A DNA stretch of 19,344 bases from an archaeon (lineage in GTDB: Archaea > Nanobdellota > Nanobdellia > SCGC-AAA011-G17 > GW2011-AR18): positions 17,113-36,456 of the forward strand of contig JAHFKB010000006.1 of assembly GCA_023245565.1 (NCBI GenBank). Direction: 5' to 3'. The notes beneath the pieces are model-generated. The model ran no database searches and had not been told where the DNA came from. It saw nothing but the letters and a program-made list of their open reading frames with translations. The translations under genes and the position numbers were made by a program. Positions 5,743 through 12,385 of this stretch are shown one piece after another. The first letter of the stretch is position 1. Each line of letters opens with the position of its first letter.

Positions 5743-6016
5743 ATTTCATATATTTTTTACAATTTAAACAATAATAAACTATCATTTTATTTCTAGTTCT
5801 TACTCTATAATTTCCTAATATAAAATAATTATTACAATGTTTACAATATTTTCTTTTATATTCTTTAGGTATAGAAAGATTAACTTTCATTCCTATTTTT
5901 CTTGCTAATTCAACATATCTGTTAGCTTTTTCAGGATTTAATTTTGCTTCTCTAAATAAAATTTTAATTCTTTCTAGAGCTATTTCTTTTAATTTATTTT
6001 TATTAATTTTCTGCAT
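5720..6016 (-). CDS. rnp4: RNase P protein component 4 (Rpp21/Rpr2)
   Basis: Rnp4 is a protein subunit of archaeal RNase P, which trims the 5' leader of tRNA precursors; it pairs with Rpp29. The 98-residue product has the expected layout: an N-terminal helical region (R-I-K-I-L-F-R-E-A, then Y-V-E-L-A-R-K-I-G-M-K), then a zinc ribbon with Cys58, Cys61, Cys83 and Cys86, and the conserved R-V-R-T-R-N-K-M-I-V-Y-Y-C-L-N-C between and around the ligands. All four ligands are intact. The ATG at 6016 is exactly 25 nt from the centre of the shared TATA at 6037-6045, so the message is likely leaderless. The 3' end overlaps the wHTH gene. Confidence 0.93.
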   Translation of the reverse strand: MQKINKNKLKEIALERIKILFREAKLNPEKANRYVELARKIGMKVNLSIPKEYKRKYCKHCNNYFILGNYRVRTRNKMIVYYCLNCKKYMKFKIQKSL

Positions 6017-6036
6017 ATATTAATTAATTCATATGA

Positions 6037-6045
6037 TTTATATAA
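6037..6045. promoter_or_regulatory. Shared TATA box (rnp4 / ydjM-like)
   Basis: TTTATATAA is centred at 6041. The rnp4 start (6016, minus) and the YdjM-like start (6066, plus) are each 25 nt from the centre. The whole 49-bp intergenic region holds little else, so one near-symmetric box probably drives both leaderless genes. Confidence 0.6.
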
Positions 6046-6065
6046 TACTTACTTTTTAATATTTT

Positions 6066-6590
6066 ATGTCATTTGCATTTGGACATTTAGTTTTTTCTTG
6101 GTTAATTGGTAAAAGTAAAGAGAAAATCAGTAAAACTAAATTATTAAGAGTTGAATGGTTTTTATTATTATTTGGAGCAGTATTTCCAGATGGAGATTAT
6201 TTAATAGATTGGATTTTTGGAATTAATTTTCATAGAACAATCACTCATAGTTTTTTAATGGTATTATTAAGCTTTTTAGTTATTTATTTTGTATGTTATT
6301 TTTTTGATAAAAAATTAAATGGTAAAAGATTGGGTTTATTTTTTGCTATAGGTATACTATCTCACTTAATTGCAGATTTTATTATGGGGTCTCCTGGAGT
6401 GCCTTTATTATGGCCTTTAGAATATAGGTTTTGGTTATGGGGTTTTTCTTATCACTATATTCATTTAACATTAGAACAGATTCCTAAAGAAGAATTAGTT
6501 ATGCATCTTAGGTGGGCTATATTTGATATGGGCCTTGGTGTTTTGTGGTTAGGGTATTTATTTTTCAAAAATAAAATTAAAGAATTTTAA
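6066..6590 (+). CDS. YdjM-like membrane-bound metal-dependent hydrolase
   Basis: This 174-residue integral membrane protein belongs by pattern to the YdjM/DUF457 family of putative metal-dependent hydrolases. Candidate metal ligands are embedded in membrane helices: His7 (F-G-H), Asp42 and Asp44 (F-P-D-G-D-Y), His56 and His61 (F-H-R-T-I-T-H), His100 and Asp104 (L-S-H-L-I-A-D). Five or so helices at about residues 31-48, 62-80, 88-106, 117-130 and 150-168. Family members are linked to membrane lipid or phospholipid-related hydrolysis, with substrates mostly unknown. Leaderless start. The gene ends about 10 bp from the convergent 5S rRNA. Confidence 0.8.
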   Translation: MSFAFGHLVFSWLIGKSKEKISKTKLLRVEWFLLLFGAVFPDGDYLIDWIFGINFHRTITHSFLMVLLSFLVIYFVCYFFDKKLNGKRLGLFFAIGILSHLIADFIMGSPGVPLLWPLEYRFWLWGFSYHYIHLTLEQIPKEELVMHLRWAIFDMGLGVLWLGYLFFKNKIKEF

Positions 6591-6600
6591 TAAAAATAAG
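6568..6600 (-). terminator. T-rich terminator region after 5S rRNA
   Basis: Read on the minus strand, the 30 nt following the 5S 3' end are T-rich in several runs (TTTTTATT, TTTTATTTTTG). That is how archaeal RNA polymerase usually terminates. The stretch overlaps the 3' end of the convergent ydjM-like gene. Confidence 0.4.
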
Positions 6601-6714
6601 GTGGGCAGCTAACCGCAGTTCCCGCGCTGAGCGCAGTACAATACGGAACGTCGGCCTGCTTAACTTCTCAGTTCGAAATGGGATGAGGTGGAACCAAGCC
6701 ACTATGACCGCCCA
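6601..6714 (-). rRNA. rrf: 5S ribosomal RNA
   Basis: The minus strand reads as a 5S rRNA of about 114 nt. The universally conserved core CCCATTTCGAACTGAGAAG, followed by TTAAGCAGGCC, is present. The 5' and 3' ends form the terminal helix: TGGGCGG (6714-6708) pairs with CTGCCCA (6608-6602), with one G-U. This block is GC-rich against the AT-rich neighbourhood, as expected for structural RNA. The gene stands alone: no 16S, 23S or tRNA lies within the window. A TATA box at 6735-6743 places the expected transcription start within a base or two of the mature 5' end, so little or no 5' processing would be needed. The exact ends are accurate to about two bases. Confidence 0.95.
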
Positions 6715-6734
6715 TTGTACTGCAATAAACTATC

Positions 6735-6743
6735 TTTTATAAA
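6735..6743 (-). promoter_or_regulatory. TATA box for the standalone 5S rRNA gene
   Basis: On the minus strand the box reads TTTATAAAA, with core TTTATAAA centred near 6739.5. Twenty-six nt downstream is 6713-6714, the 5' base of the 5S terminal helix, so transcription would begin at the mature end. Confidence 0.6.
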
Positions 6744-6761
6744 GATTTCTATAATAATTTG

Positions 6762-7109
6762 TTAATTTACATCATATCTAGATAAATGTGAGCCATATAA
6801 ATTTATAAAATATTTTTGAGTTTTTTTAGGTTCTCTTAAATTATTAATATATCCTAAATCTGCATCAGCACATAAAAATTCTAGGAAATATAAAATTGGT
6901 TCTCTTGGTTTTTCTGATTTTGGAACTTTATTTTCAATATTTTTATATCCTTCAATAATTCTTCTAAAATTCTTTTCATCATTTACATCTGCTAATTTTC
7001 TTAAAGAAAAAACTAATTCTAATGGGTGAATTGATTTATAATTTTTTGCAGATTCTATTTTTTCTATAAATTTAACTGCTTTTTCTAATGAATATTTATT
7101 ATATTTCAT
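6762..7109 (-). CDS. Unknown helical protein (115 aa)
   Basis: I do not recognise a family. The 115-residue product is soluble and almost entirely helical: K-Y-S-L-E-K-A-V-K-F-I-E-K-I-E-S-A, then I-H-P-L-E-L-V-F-S-L-R-K-L-A-D, then N-F-R-R-I-I-E-G-Y-K-N-I. A Y-F-L-E-F-L-C-A-D-A-D-L-G-Y segment is near residue 80. It may be a helical-repeat or adaptor-like protein. The ATG at 7109 has an ATTTTAAAAAT box about 24 nt upstream, so it is likely leaderless. It lies upstream of the 5S gene on the same strand, but the 5S has its own promoter, so no operon is implied. Confidence 0.6.
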   Translation of the reverse strand: MKYNKYSLEKAVKFIEKIESAKNYKSIHPLELVFSLRKLADVNDEKNFRRIIEGYKNIENKVPKSEKPREPILYFLEFLCADADLGYINNLREPKKTQKYFINLYGSHLSRYDVN

Positions 7110-7167
7110 ATTTTTATTCTTAGCTTTTAATTTTTAAAATCTAGTAGTTATTAACATCACCACAATA

Positions 7168-8763
7168 TTAATTATTATTAATTAATTCTTTAACAATATA
7201 AGCATATGATTTTTTAGATTTACCTTTTAATTTTAAATATAATTTTTTAGTGAATTTTACTGATTTTCCTACTTCTCTATATGTAGAATCTGAAACTATA
7301 ATTTCATTTGCTGAAGCATTACCACATAATCTAGAGGCAACATTAACTGTATCTCCAATTACTGTGTAATCAGTTCTTTTAGATGAACCAATATTACCAA
7401 TAATAACTTCACCTGTATTTATTCCTACTCCAATATTAACTTTAATTCCTTGTTTTTCTAAATTTTTAGATAAGTTTTTTTGTGCTTCTTGCATTTCAAT
7501 AGCAACTTTAATAGCTCTTAATGCGTGAGATTCATAATAAATTGGAGCACCAAATATGGCCATTATTCCATCTCCAATAAATTTGTCTATTGTTCCTTTA
7601 TGTTTTAGTATAATGTTTGTCATTGTTTCAAAATGTTCATTTAAAATTTCTACTATTTTTTCAGCAGGTAATTTTTCAGATAATGCTGTGAATCCTCTTA
7701 AATCTGAGAATAAAACTGTAATTTCTTTTTTCTGTGTTTTCATATAATCTTTATCTGAGTCTTTTAACATTGTTTCTATAACTTCTGGAGCAACATATCT
7801 TTCAAATGTTCTTTTTAATTCTGTTTTTTCAAGATCTTCAAATACTGCATACCCTATTTGTCTTGAAATTGTGTTTAATAAAGTTGTATCTGATTTAGTG
7901 TAACCTTCTTTATTTTTAGAATTTAATAAACAAAACACTCCTAGATCTTTTTCTGTTAATAAAAAAGGAGCACATAAGGCATTTTTTATATCTGAATTTA
8001 AATTAGAAAATTTTGTTATCTCTGCTTTATTTATTGTATGAGAAACTATTTTATCTATAATTTGAATATTATCTCTTATAAACTGTGATTTTGGATGCTT
8101 TCCTGCAACTCTTAAATGGTTTTCAGATTTATTCCCTCTATTCATTATGAATATAACAGCTTCTGAAGGAATTGTTTTTATTAAATCATTAATTATTGTT
8201 TCAATTATAATGTCAAGATTTTTTATTGTAGATTTTATTTTATTAATATGGTCTATTATATCTAATTCTTTTTGTTTTAAAATTAATTCTTGTTTTAAAT
8301 CAATAAATGGTATTTGGTTTTGAATAGATTTAATTGTTAATGATAATAAAAAACAATCAAAATTATTAAATGGCCTTGGCTTATTTGCAAGAATTATTAC
8401 ATATTGATCTTTTATATCAGCAAATGCTAATAAGTTTTTTATTTTTTGTTTTCTTAATTTTTTATGCATAAAAGTATCATTAATTATAGTTGGCTTTGCT
8501 GAGTTTAGAGAATCATTCCCAATTTTAAGTAATAATTCAATATCTTGAAAATCTATTTCTGATATAATTCTTTGCTCATTTGGAAAAACTATGAAGCATG
8601 AGTGGCTTTTTGTTAAGTTTTGTAATTGTTTTGCTATTTCTTTGAAAAATTCTTTTTTAGTATCAGAACCTTGTTTAGCCTTTTCCACACTATCTACAAC
8701 CTTTAAATGGGTGTCTCTTACTTTTATTTCTTTAAATATATTATTTGTTTCTATATTGAACAT
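7168..8763 (-). CDS. Class III adenylyl cyclase with GAF-like sensor regions
   Basis: Makes cyclic AMP from ATP, by family. The C-terminal catalytic domain (about residues 345-500) has the metal-binding aspartates Asp354 (F-S-D-L-R-G-F) and Asp398 (I-G-D-G), Lys394 and Asp465 (D-K-F; T-D-Y-T-V-I-G-D) for adenine choice, and Asn474 and Arg478 (N-V-A-S-R) for the transition state. This complete set predicts an active adenylate, not guanylate, cyclase. Residues about 40-155 and 175-310 look like two GAF-type sensor domains, joined to the cyclase by the helix T-F-E-R-Y-V-A-P-E-V-I. No membrane segment is seen, so it is cytosolic. The ligand is unknown. Such enzymes are uncommon in small archaeal genomes. 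It is divergent from the HtrA-like protease. Confidence 0.92.
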   Translation of the reverse strand: MFNIETNNIFKEIKVRDTHLKVVDSVEKAKQGSDTKKEFFKEIAKQLQNLTKSHSCFIVFPNEQRIISEIDFQDIELLLKIGNDSLNSAKPTIINDTFMHKKLRKQKIKNLLAFADIKDQYVIILANKPRPFNNFDCFLLSLTIKSIQNQIPFIDLKQELILKQKELDIIDHINKIKSTIKNLDIIIETIINDLIKTIPSEAVIFIMNRGNKSENHLRVAGKHPKSQFIRDNIQIIDKIVSHTINKAEITKFSNLNSDIKNALCAPFLLTEKDLGVFCLLNSKNKEGYTKSDTTLLNTISRQIGYAVFEDLEKTELKRTFERYVAPEVIETMLKDSDKDYMKTQKKEITVLFSDLRGFTALSEKLPAEKIVEILNEHFETMTNIILKHKGTIDKFIGDGIMAIFGAPIYYESHALRAIKVAIEMQEAQKNLSKNLEKQGIKVNIGVGINTGEVIIGNIGSSKRTDYTVIGDTVNVASRLCGNASANEIIVSDSTYREVGKSVKFTKKLYLKLKGKSKKSYAYIVKELINNN

Positions 8764-8855
8764 TGTTGTTATTTATTAGTAATAACATTATTTATAAATG
8801 TTTTGAATTGTATTAATTTAAAATTTAATAGTTTTAGAAGTCTTATACATAAATG

Positions 8856-8863
8856 TTATAAAT
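8856..8863 (+). promoter_or_regulatory. TATA box for the HtrA-like protease
   Basis: TTATAAAT is centred 24-25 nt before the ATG at 8884. This spacing selects 8884 over the upstream in-frame ATG at 8866, which overlaps the box itself. Confidence 0.55.
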
Positions 8864-8883
8864 TAATGATTTTTGAGAAAGAT

Positions 8884-9870
8884 ATGCATTTAGATGGTCA
8901 AAAAGGGGCAATTAAATTTATTAGTATGATTTTAGCTTTAGTTATTATTTCTAATTTAGTTATTTATTATTTTACAAGCAGAAGTTATGAAAATAAAGTA
9001 GAAGTATTAAATCAAAAAATTGATAGTTTAAGCGGACAATTAAGTTTAACAAATTCAAGCCTTAGTGAGTCAATAAATCAAGATAGAAAGAGAACTGATG
9101 ATAATTTAGCAAGTTTGGAAAGTAAAAATTTGAATAACTTTAAAAAACTTCAAGATTATTTTAATTCTGAAACTCTTAAAATAAGATTAGATTTAGAAAA
9201 TGTTAAAGTAGAGACTGCATCAGATTTAAGTAGTGTTTCTACTCAATTAGGAAGTTTATCTAAGAAAAATTCTGAATTAGAAGATAAATTATCTGAAATT
9301 TCAGTTACTAGTTCTGACTTTTCATCTATAATTGAAGATGTTGTTAAAGGTGTTGTTACTATAAAAACAAATTTAGGACAAGCAAGTGGAGTAATATTTG
9401 ATAGCAGGGGTTATATTATTACAAATAAACATGTTATAGAAGGTGTTAGTTCTGCTTCAATTATTGATTATAATTCAAAAACTTATAGTGTAAGTTTGGT
9501 TGGAGTTTCTAGTAGTGCAGATTTAGCTATATTAAAAATAAATTCAAATGATACATTTAATGCTCTTAAATTTGCTGATGTAAATGATATTAAAGTTGGA
9601 ACTAAAGTTATTGCTGTTGGAAATCCTTTAGGATTAAGTTTTAGTGTTACTGAAGGAATAATAAGTGGAGTAAATAGAAATGTTGATAATTCTGGACTTG
9701 GATATGTTCAAACTGATGTTCCAATAAATCCTGGAAACTCTGGTGGGCCTTTAATTGGTGCTGATAAAAAAATTATTGGAATTAATACTTTTAAAATTAC
9801 AAATACTGAAGGCATTGGTTTTGCTATACCTGCAAATATAGCTAAATCAGTAGCAGATCAAGCTGTTTAA
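8884..9870 (+). CDS. Membrane-anchored HtrA/DegP-like serine protease without PDZ
   Basis: Chymotrypsin-fold protease of the S1C (HtrA) group, 328 residues from ATG 8884. An N-terminal membrane anchor (about 11-30: F-I-S-M-I-L-A-L-V-I-I-S-N-L-V) is followed by a long predicted coiled coil (about 35-140) rich in Ser, Leu and Lys. The protease domain comes next: His183 (T-N-K-H-V-I), Asp213 (S-A-D-L-A-I-L-K) and Ser286 (G-N-S-G-G-P-L). The triad is intact. The domain ends at G-I-G-F-A-I-P-A, and the protein stops soon after, with no PDZ domain, unlike typical DegP. Protease face is likely outside the cell, where it would clear damaged surface proteins. An earlier frame start at 8707 is not credible because it runs through the divergent cyclase start. 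Overlaps the rhodanese by 4 bp. Confidence 0.88.
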   Translation: MHLDGQKGAIKFISMILALVIISNLVIYYFTSRSYENKVEVLNQKIDSLSGQLSLTNSSLSESINQDRKRTDDNLASLESKNLNNFKKLQDYFNSETLKIRLDLENVKVETASDLSSVSTQLGSLSKKNSELEDKLSEISVTSSDFSSIIEDVVKGVVTIKTNLGQASGVIFDSRGYIITNKHVIEGVSSASIIDYNSKTYSVSLVGVSSSADLAILKINSNDTFNALKFADVNDIKVGTKVIAVGNPLGLSFSVTEGIISGVNRNVDNSGLGYVQTDVPINPGNSGGPLIGADKKIIGINTFKITNTEGIGFAIPANIAKSVADQAV

Positions 9871-10190
9871 TATTGCGGTATAGAATTATCAATAAATCTA
9901 GACCAAACATCAATTCCACCAACTAGACTTTTTACACTTGTGAAATTATTTTCTTTTAGAATTTTTACAGCTTCTTGACTTCTTGGACCATGATGACAAT
10001 AAATAATTATTTCTTTATTATTTGGGATTTCTTTAATTTTATTTTTTAATTCATTTAATGGAATTAAGATTGAATTTTTTATTTTTGCAATTGCATATTC
10101 ATTAGGATTTCTTACATCTAGTAAAAATAAATCTTCATTTTTATCTAATTTATTTTTTAATTCTTTTGGCAAAATTTTGTCTTCATTCAT
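9867..10190 (-). CDS. Rhodanese-like sulfurtransferase
   Basis: A single-domain rhodanese of 107 residues. It has the CH2A-like start L-L-D-V-R-N-P-N-E-Y, the middle I-P-L-N-E-L, and the active-site loop with Cys65 in I-Y-C-H-H-G-P-R-S-Q-E-A, then G-G-I-D-V-W near the end. The Cys forms a persulfide and moves sulfur to an acceptor. I start at ATG 10190; an in-frame TTG at 10211 adds seven residues and is less likely. It lies 24 nt after the RelA/SpoT-like gene on the same strand, so it may be co-transcribed, and its 3' end overlaps the protease gene. Confidence 0.85.
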   Translation of the reverse strand: MNEDKILPKELKNKLDKNEDLFLLDVRNPNEYAIAKIKNSILIPLNELKNKIKEIPNNKEIIIYCHHGPRSQEAVKILKENNFTSVKSLVGGIDVWSRFIDNSIPQY

Positions 10191-10214
10191 ATAAAATGTA
10201 ACTTTCAACAATAA

Positions 10215-11348
10215 TTAAATATTTCTAATTAATTGTTCGTATATTTTTTTTGGAAATAATGCAGGAAAAATTTTCATAAACTGTCTACGCTTATATTCAA
10301 AATGGCTAATTTCTGGAATACTATCTCTTTTTTTAGCATCTTCTAATGTTAAAATTTGAATTTCAACTGGGTTTCTTCCATAAACTATTTTACCTGCACC
10401 ATGTTCTAATGGTAGACTAAGTTTTCCTGGAACACGTAAGAAAAATTTCTTAACACCAAAATTTGAACTTGATGTTGTTGTAAGTTTAGATCCATTGGTT
10501 GTGTCTTTAAAACCTTCAAATGTTAATCCAGGACTAGTTTCTCTTCTAAAATAATTAATTAATTCATCTCTTGAAATATCATCTTCGACAACAATCTCAA
10601 CACCAGTATAATCTCTTATCTCGCTTGGATATTCCATACCTGAATAAATTTTCATAAGAATTGAGGAATATTTTGGATGATTATCTTCTAGATATTTTAG
10701 TCTTGCTGGCATTGGTTTGAATTTGTCTTTTGAATAAACTTTTACACTAACATTTGTATTCCATTTAGTTGTTGGCCCATTTGGCCAACTACTTTCACAT
10801 TCTTCTGGATTTCTAAATCCAATTAGTTGTTCTAATCTATCTATGTTTTGATCAAAGTTAATTATGGAATTTTGAACTTCTGGTGAAGCATCAATTGTTC
10901 CCACCCTATAACCTAGTTCTAAGGCTCTTGTTGATGCGTAAGCTAGAGCTCTTAATTCTGGATTTATGCGTCTTACTCCTTTTGTTCCTCTTTCCCAATT
11001 CTCATAAGCATTATTAATAAATTCAAAAAGATTTAAGGGCTTAGAAATTTCTTCTAACTTAAAAATATTAGAACCCTCAATATATTTATTTGTTAAAATA
11101 TTAATGGCTTTTATACCTCTATTTATACATCTCCTCATATTTTCATTTACTTCAATATCAGACTCATCTGAAAATAAAACAAATCTAAAAGCTGCTAATG
11201 GAAATCTCATGTCTCTTTCTGATAAAGAACGTTTAACAAAATCCATTCTTAAATAACTGAAATTCGGACTTAGAAAAATAAATTTATTCCATACTTTTTC
11301 TAAATAACGTTCATCTTGTTCTGCATATAATCTTTCAATTAATGACAT
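10215..11348 (-). CDS. Divergent RelA/SpoT-like nucleotidyltransferase protein
   Basis: A 377-residue protein. Residues about 200-355 show the order of motifs seen in (p)ppGpp synthetases: K-Y-S-S-I-L-M-K at 226-233 (like the Y-S-I-x-x-K helix), then I-R-D246-Y-T-G-V-E-I-V-V (like I-x-D-L-x-G-I-R-I-V, with the metal Asp), E329 in V-E-I-Q-I-L-T (like E-I-Q-I-R-T) and S-H-F-E-Y-K at 348-353 (like A-H-W-x-Y-K). This is a by-eye match and remote. The usual upstream Arg/Lys of R-x-K align with Asn223 and Pro225, and the G-loop Tyr is not obvious, so the product may not be (p)ppGpp. The N-terminal 190 residues are unrecognised. A TATA-like box at about 11371-11378 gives a leaderless ATG 11348. Confidence 0.55.
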   Translation of the reverse strand: MSLIERLYAEQDERYLEKVWNKFIFLSPNFSYLRMDFVKRSLSERDMRFPLAAFRFVLFSDESDIEVNENMRRCINRGIKAINILTNKYIEGSNIFKLEEISKPLNLFEFINNAYENWERGTKGVRRINPELRALAYASTRALELGYRVGTIDASPEVQNSIINFDQNIDRLEQLIGFRNPEECESSWPNGPTTKWNTNVSVKVYSKDKFKPMPARLKYLEDNHPKYSSILMKIYSGMEYPSEIRDYTGVEIVVEDDISRDELINYFRRETSPGLTFEGFKDTTNGSKLTTTSSSNFGVKKFFLRVPGKLSLPLEHGAGKIVYGRNPVEIQILTLEDAKKRDSIPEISHFEYKRRQFMKIFPALFPKKIYEQLIRNI

Positions 11349-11395
11349 GATCCAAAAAATAACTAAAATTCTATAAGTCTTTCTATCCTAGAATA

Positions 11396-11842
11396 TTAAT
11401 CTTCATCTATTGTTGTTTTATTTTTATTTCTTTTAATTAAACCAAGTTCTTCATCTAGGTCTTTTGCTAGATCTTGTAAATCCTCAAAAGTTCTTATTAG
11501 GTCTTTTTTTAATTCTAAAATAAGATTTTCTAAATTATCAACTCTAAGAATATATTTGTTTTCATATGGTATAATTAATCCAGATTCTATTAATTTGTGT
11601 AGATGATGAATTACTGTTGCTCTAGTTAAATGAGATCTTAAAGCAATTTCATCACTTGTTAATGCTTTTTTTCTTCTTATAGCCTTAATAAGTTCTAAAA
11701 ATACTCTAAAACATGACTTTTCCTTATCTCTATCTCCAAATAAACCTAAACTCTCTGAAAACCATTGTAAATCATTATTTACGTCTTTTTCTGTTGGCTT
11801 TCTTAATTTTATTATTGTAATCTTCATAATCTCTTTTACCAT
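11396..11842 (-). CDS. Winged helix-turn-helix regulator divergent from grpE
   Basis: A 148-residue DNA-binding protein. Its winged helix lies at about residues 44-102: F-L-E-L-I-K-A-I-R-R-K-K, then T-S-D-E-I-A-L-R-S-H-L-T-R-A-T-V-I-H-H-L (recognition helix about 72-84), then K-L-I-E-S-G-L-I and a wing Y-E-N-K-Y-I-L-R. A C-terminal helix (about 103-138) rich in Leu/Asp/Glu likely dimerises. It is read away from the grpE-dnaK operon, with a near-shared TATA box at 11865-11874. A dyad sits over the grpE start. I infer it is the heat-shock or chaperone-operon regulator, possibly autoregulated. It has no similarity that I can see to bacterial HrcA. ATG 11842 is preferred; ATG 11827 is an alternative. 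Confidence 0.75.
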   Translation of the reverse strand: MVKEIMKITIIKLRKPTEKDVNNDLQWFSESLGLFGDRDKEKSCFRVFLELIKAIRRKKALTSDEIALRSHLTRATVIHHLHKLIESGLIIPYENKYILRVDNLENLILELKKDLIRTFEDLQDLAKDLDEELGLIKRNKNKTTIDED

Positions 11843-11864
11843 ACTATACTTAATTGGCAGAAAG

Positions 11865-11874
11865 CTTTATATAG
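11865..11874. promoter_or_regulatory. Bidirectional TATA box of the chaperone locus
   Basis: CTTTATATAG contains TTTATATA on the plus strand and TATATAAA on the minus strand. Minus-strand spacing to the regulator start is 27-28 nt (leaderless). Plus-strand initiation is expected near 11896, leaving grpE with a leader of about 26 nt, unlike most first genes here. Confidence 0.55.
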
Positions 11875-11896
11875 TTGTTGGGATTATTACATTTAT

Positions 11897-11913
11897 GTTG
11901 ACTTAAGATCAAC
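11897..11913. promoter_or_regulatory. Candidate operator dyad over the grpE transcription start
   Basis: GTTGA-N7-TCAAC is an inverted repeat with 5-bp arms and CTTAAGA between them. It begins at the predicted grpE transcription start, about 26 nt after the TATA centre, and ends 9 nt before the ATG. A repressor bound here would block polymerase recruitment or escape, as archaeal heat-shock regulators do by binding next to the TATA box. Confidence 0.45.
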
Positions 11914-11922
11914 CAAATTACA

Positions 11923-12384
11923 ATGACAGATAATAATGATTCAAAAAAAGCAGAAGAACAATTATTAGAGTATACAAATACTTTGAAAAGGTTACAAGCA
12001 GATTTTGAAAATTATATTAAAAGAAGTGAGAAAGAAAAAGAAGAAATGACTCAATATTCAAATCATAAACTGATTAGTAAACTGTTAAATGTTATGGATG
12101 ATTTTGAGAAAACTTTAGATGTGACAAAGGAAGTAAACAAAGAAATTGGTGAAGGTATAAAAATGGTATATAAAAATTTAAATAAAGTATTACATGAGGA
12201 AGGTGTTGTTCAAATAAATGCTACTGGAAATAAATTAGATCCTTTCAAACATGAAGTTATTGATATTATTAATGGTGATGAAGATGATTTAGTTGTTGAA
12301 GAATTACAAAGAGGTTATATGTTAAAAAATAAAGTTTTGAGACCAAGTAAAGTTAGAATTAGTAAATCCGGAGGTAAAAAATAA
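11923..12384 (+). CDS. grpE: GrpE nucleotide-exchange factor
   Basis: GrpE releases ADP from DnaK to reset the folding cycle. The 153 residues have the family layout: a long N-terminal coiled-coil helix (about 7-60, including L-K-R-L-Q-A-D-F-E-N-Y-I-K-R) for dimerisation, a second helical segment (L-I-S-K-L-L-N-V-M-D-D-F-E-K), and the beta domain (about 100-150: D-P-F-K-H-E-V-I, then V-V-E-E-L-Q-R-G-Y-M-L-K-N-K-V-L-R-P-S-K-V). All key elements are present. It is the first gene of a run of tightly spaced genes to dnaK. A GGAGG inside its last codons (12370-12374) serves the next small gene. Confidence 0.94.
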   Translation: MTDNNDSKKAEEQLLEYTNTLKRLQADFENYIKRSEKEKEEMTQYSNHKLISKLLNVMDDFEKTLDVTKEVNKEIGEGIKMVYKNLNKVLHEEGVVQINATGNKLDPFKHEVIDIINGDEDDLVVEELQRGYMLKNKVLRPSKVRISKSGGKK

Positions 12385-12385
12385 A

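Noticed and set aside
7556..7747. Antisense frame within the cyclase catalytic domain
   Set aside because: Shadow of strongly conserved cyclase codons; no ribosome site or promoter.
8707..8883. Longer N-terminus for the HtrA-like protease (start at 8707 or 8866)
   Set aside because: The extra part runs antisense through the first codons of the cyclase, is not protein-like, and the TATA box at 8856-8863 fits only ATG 8884.
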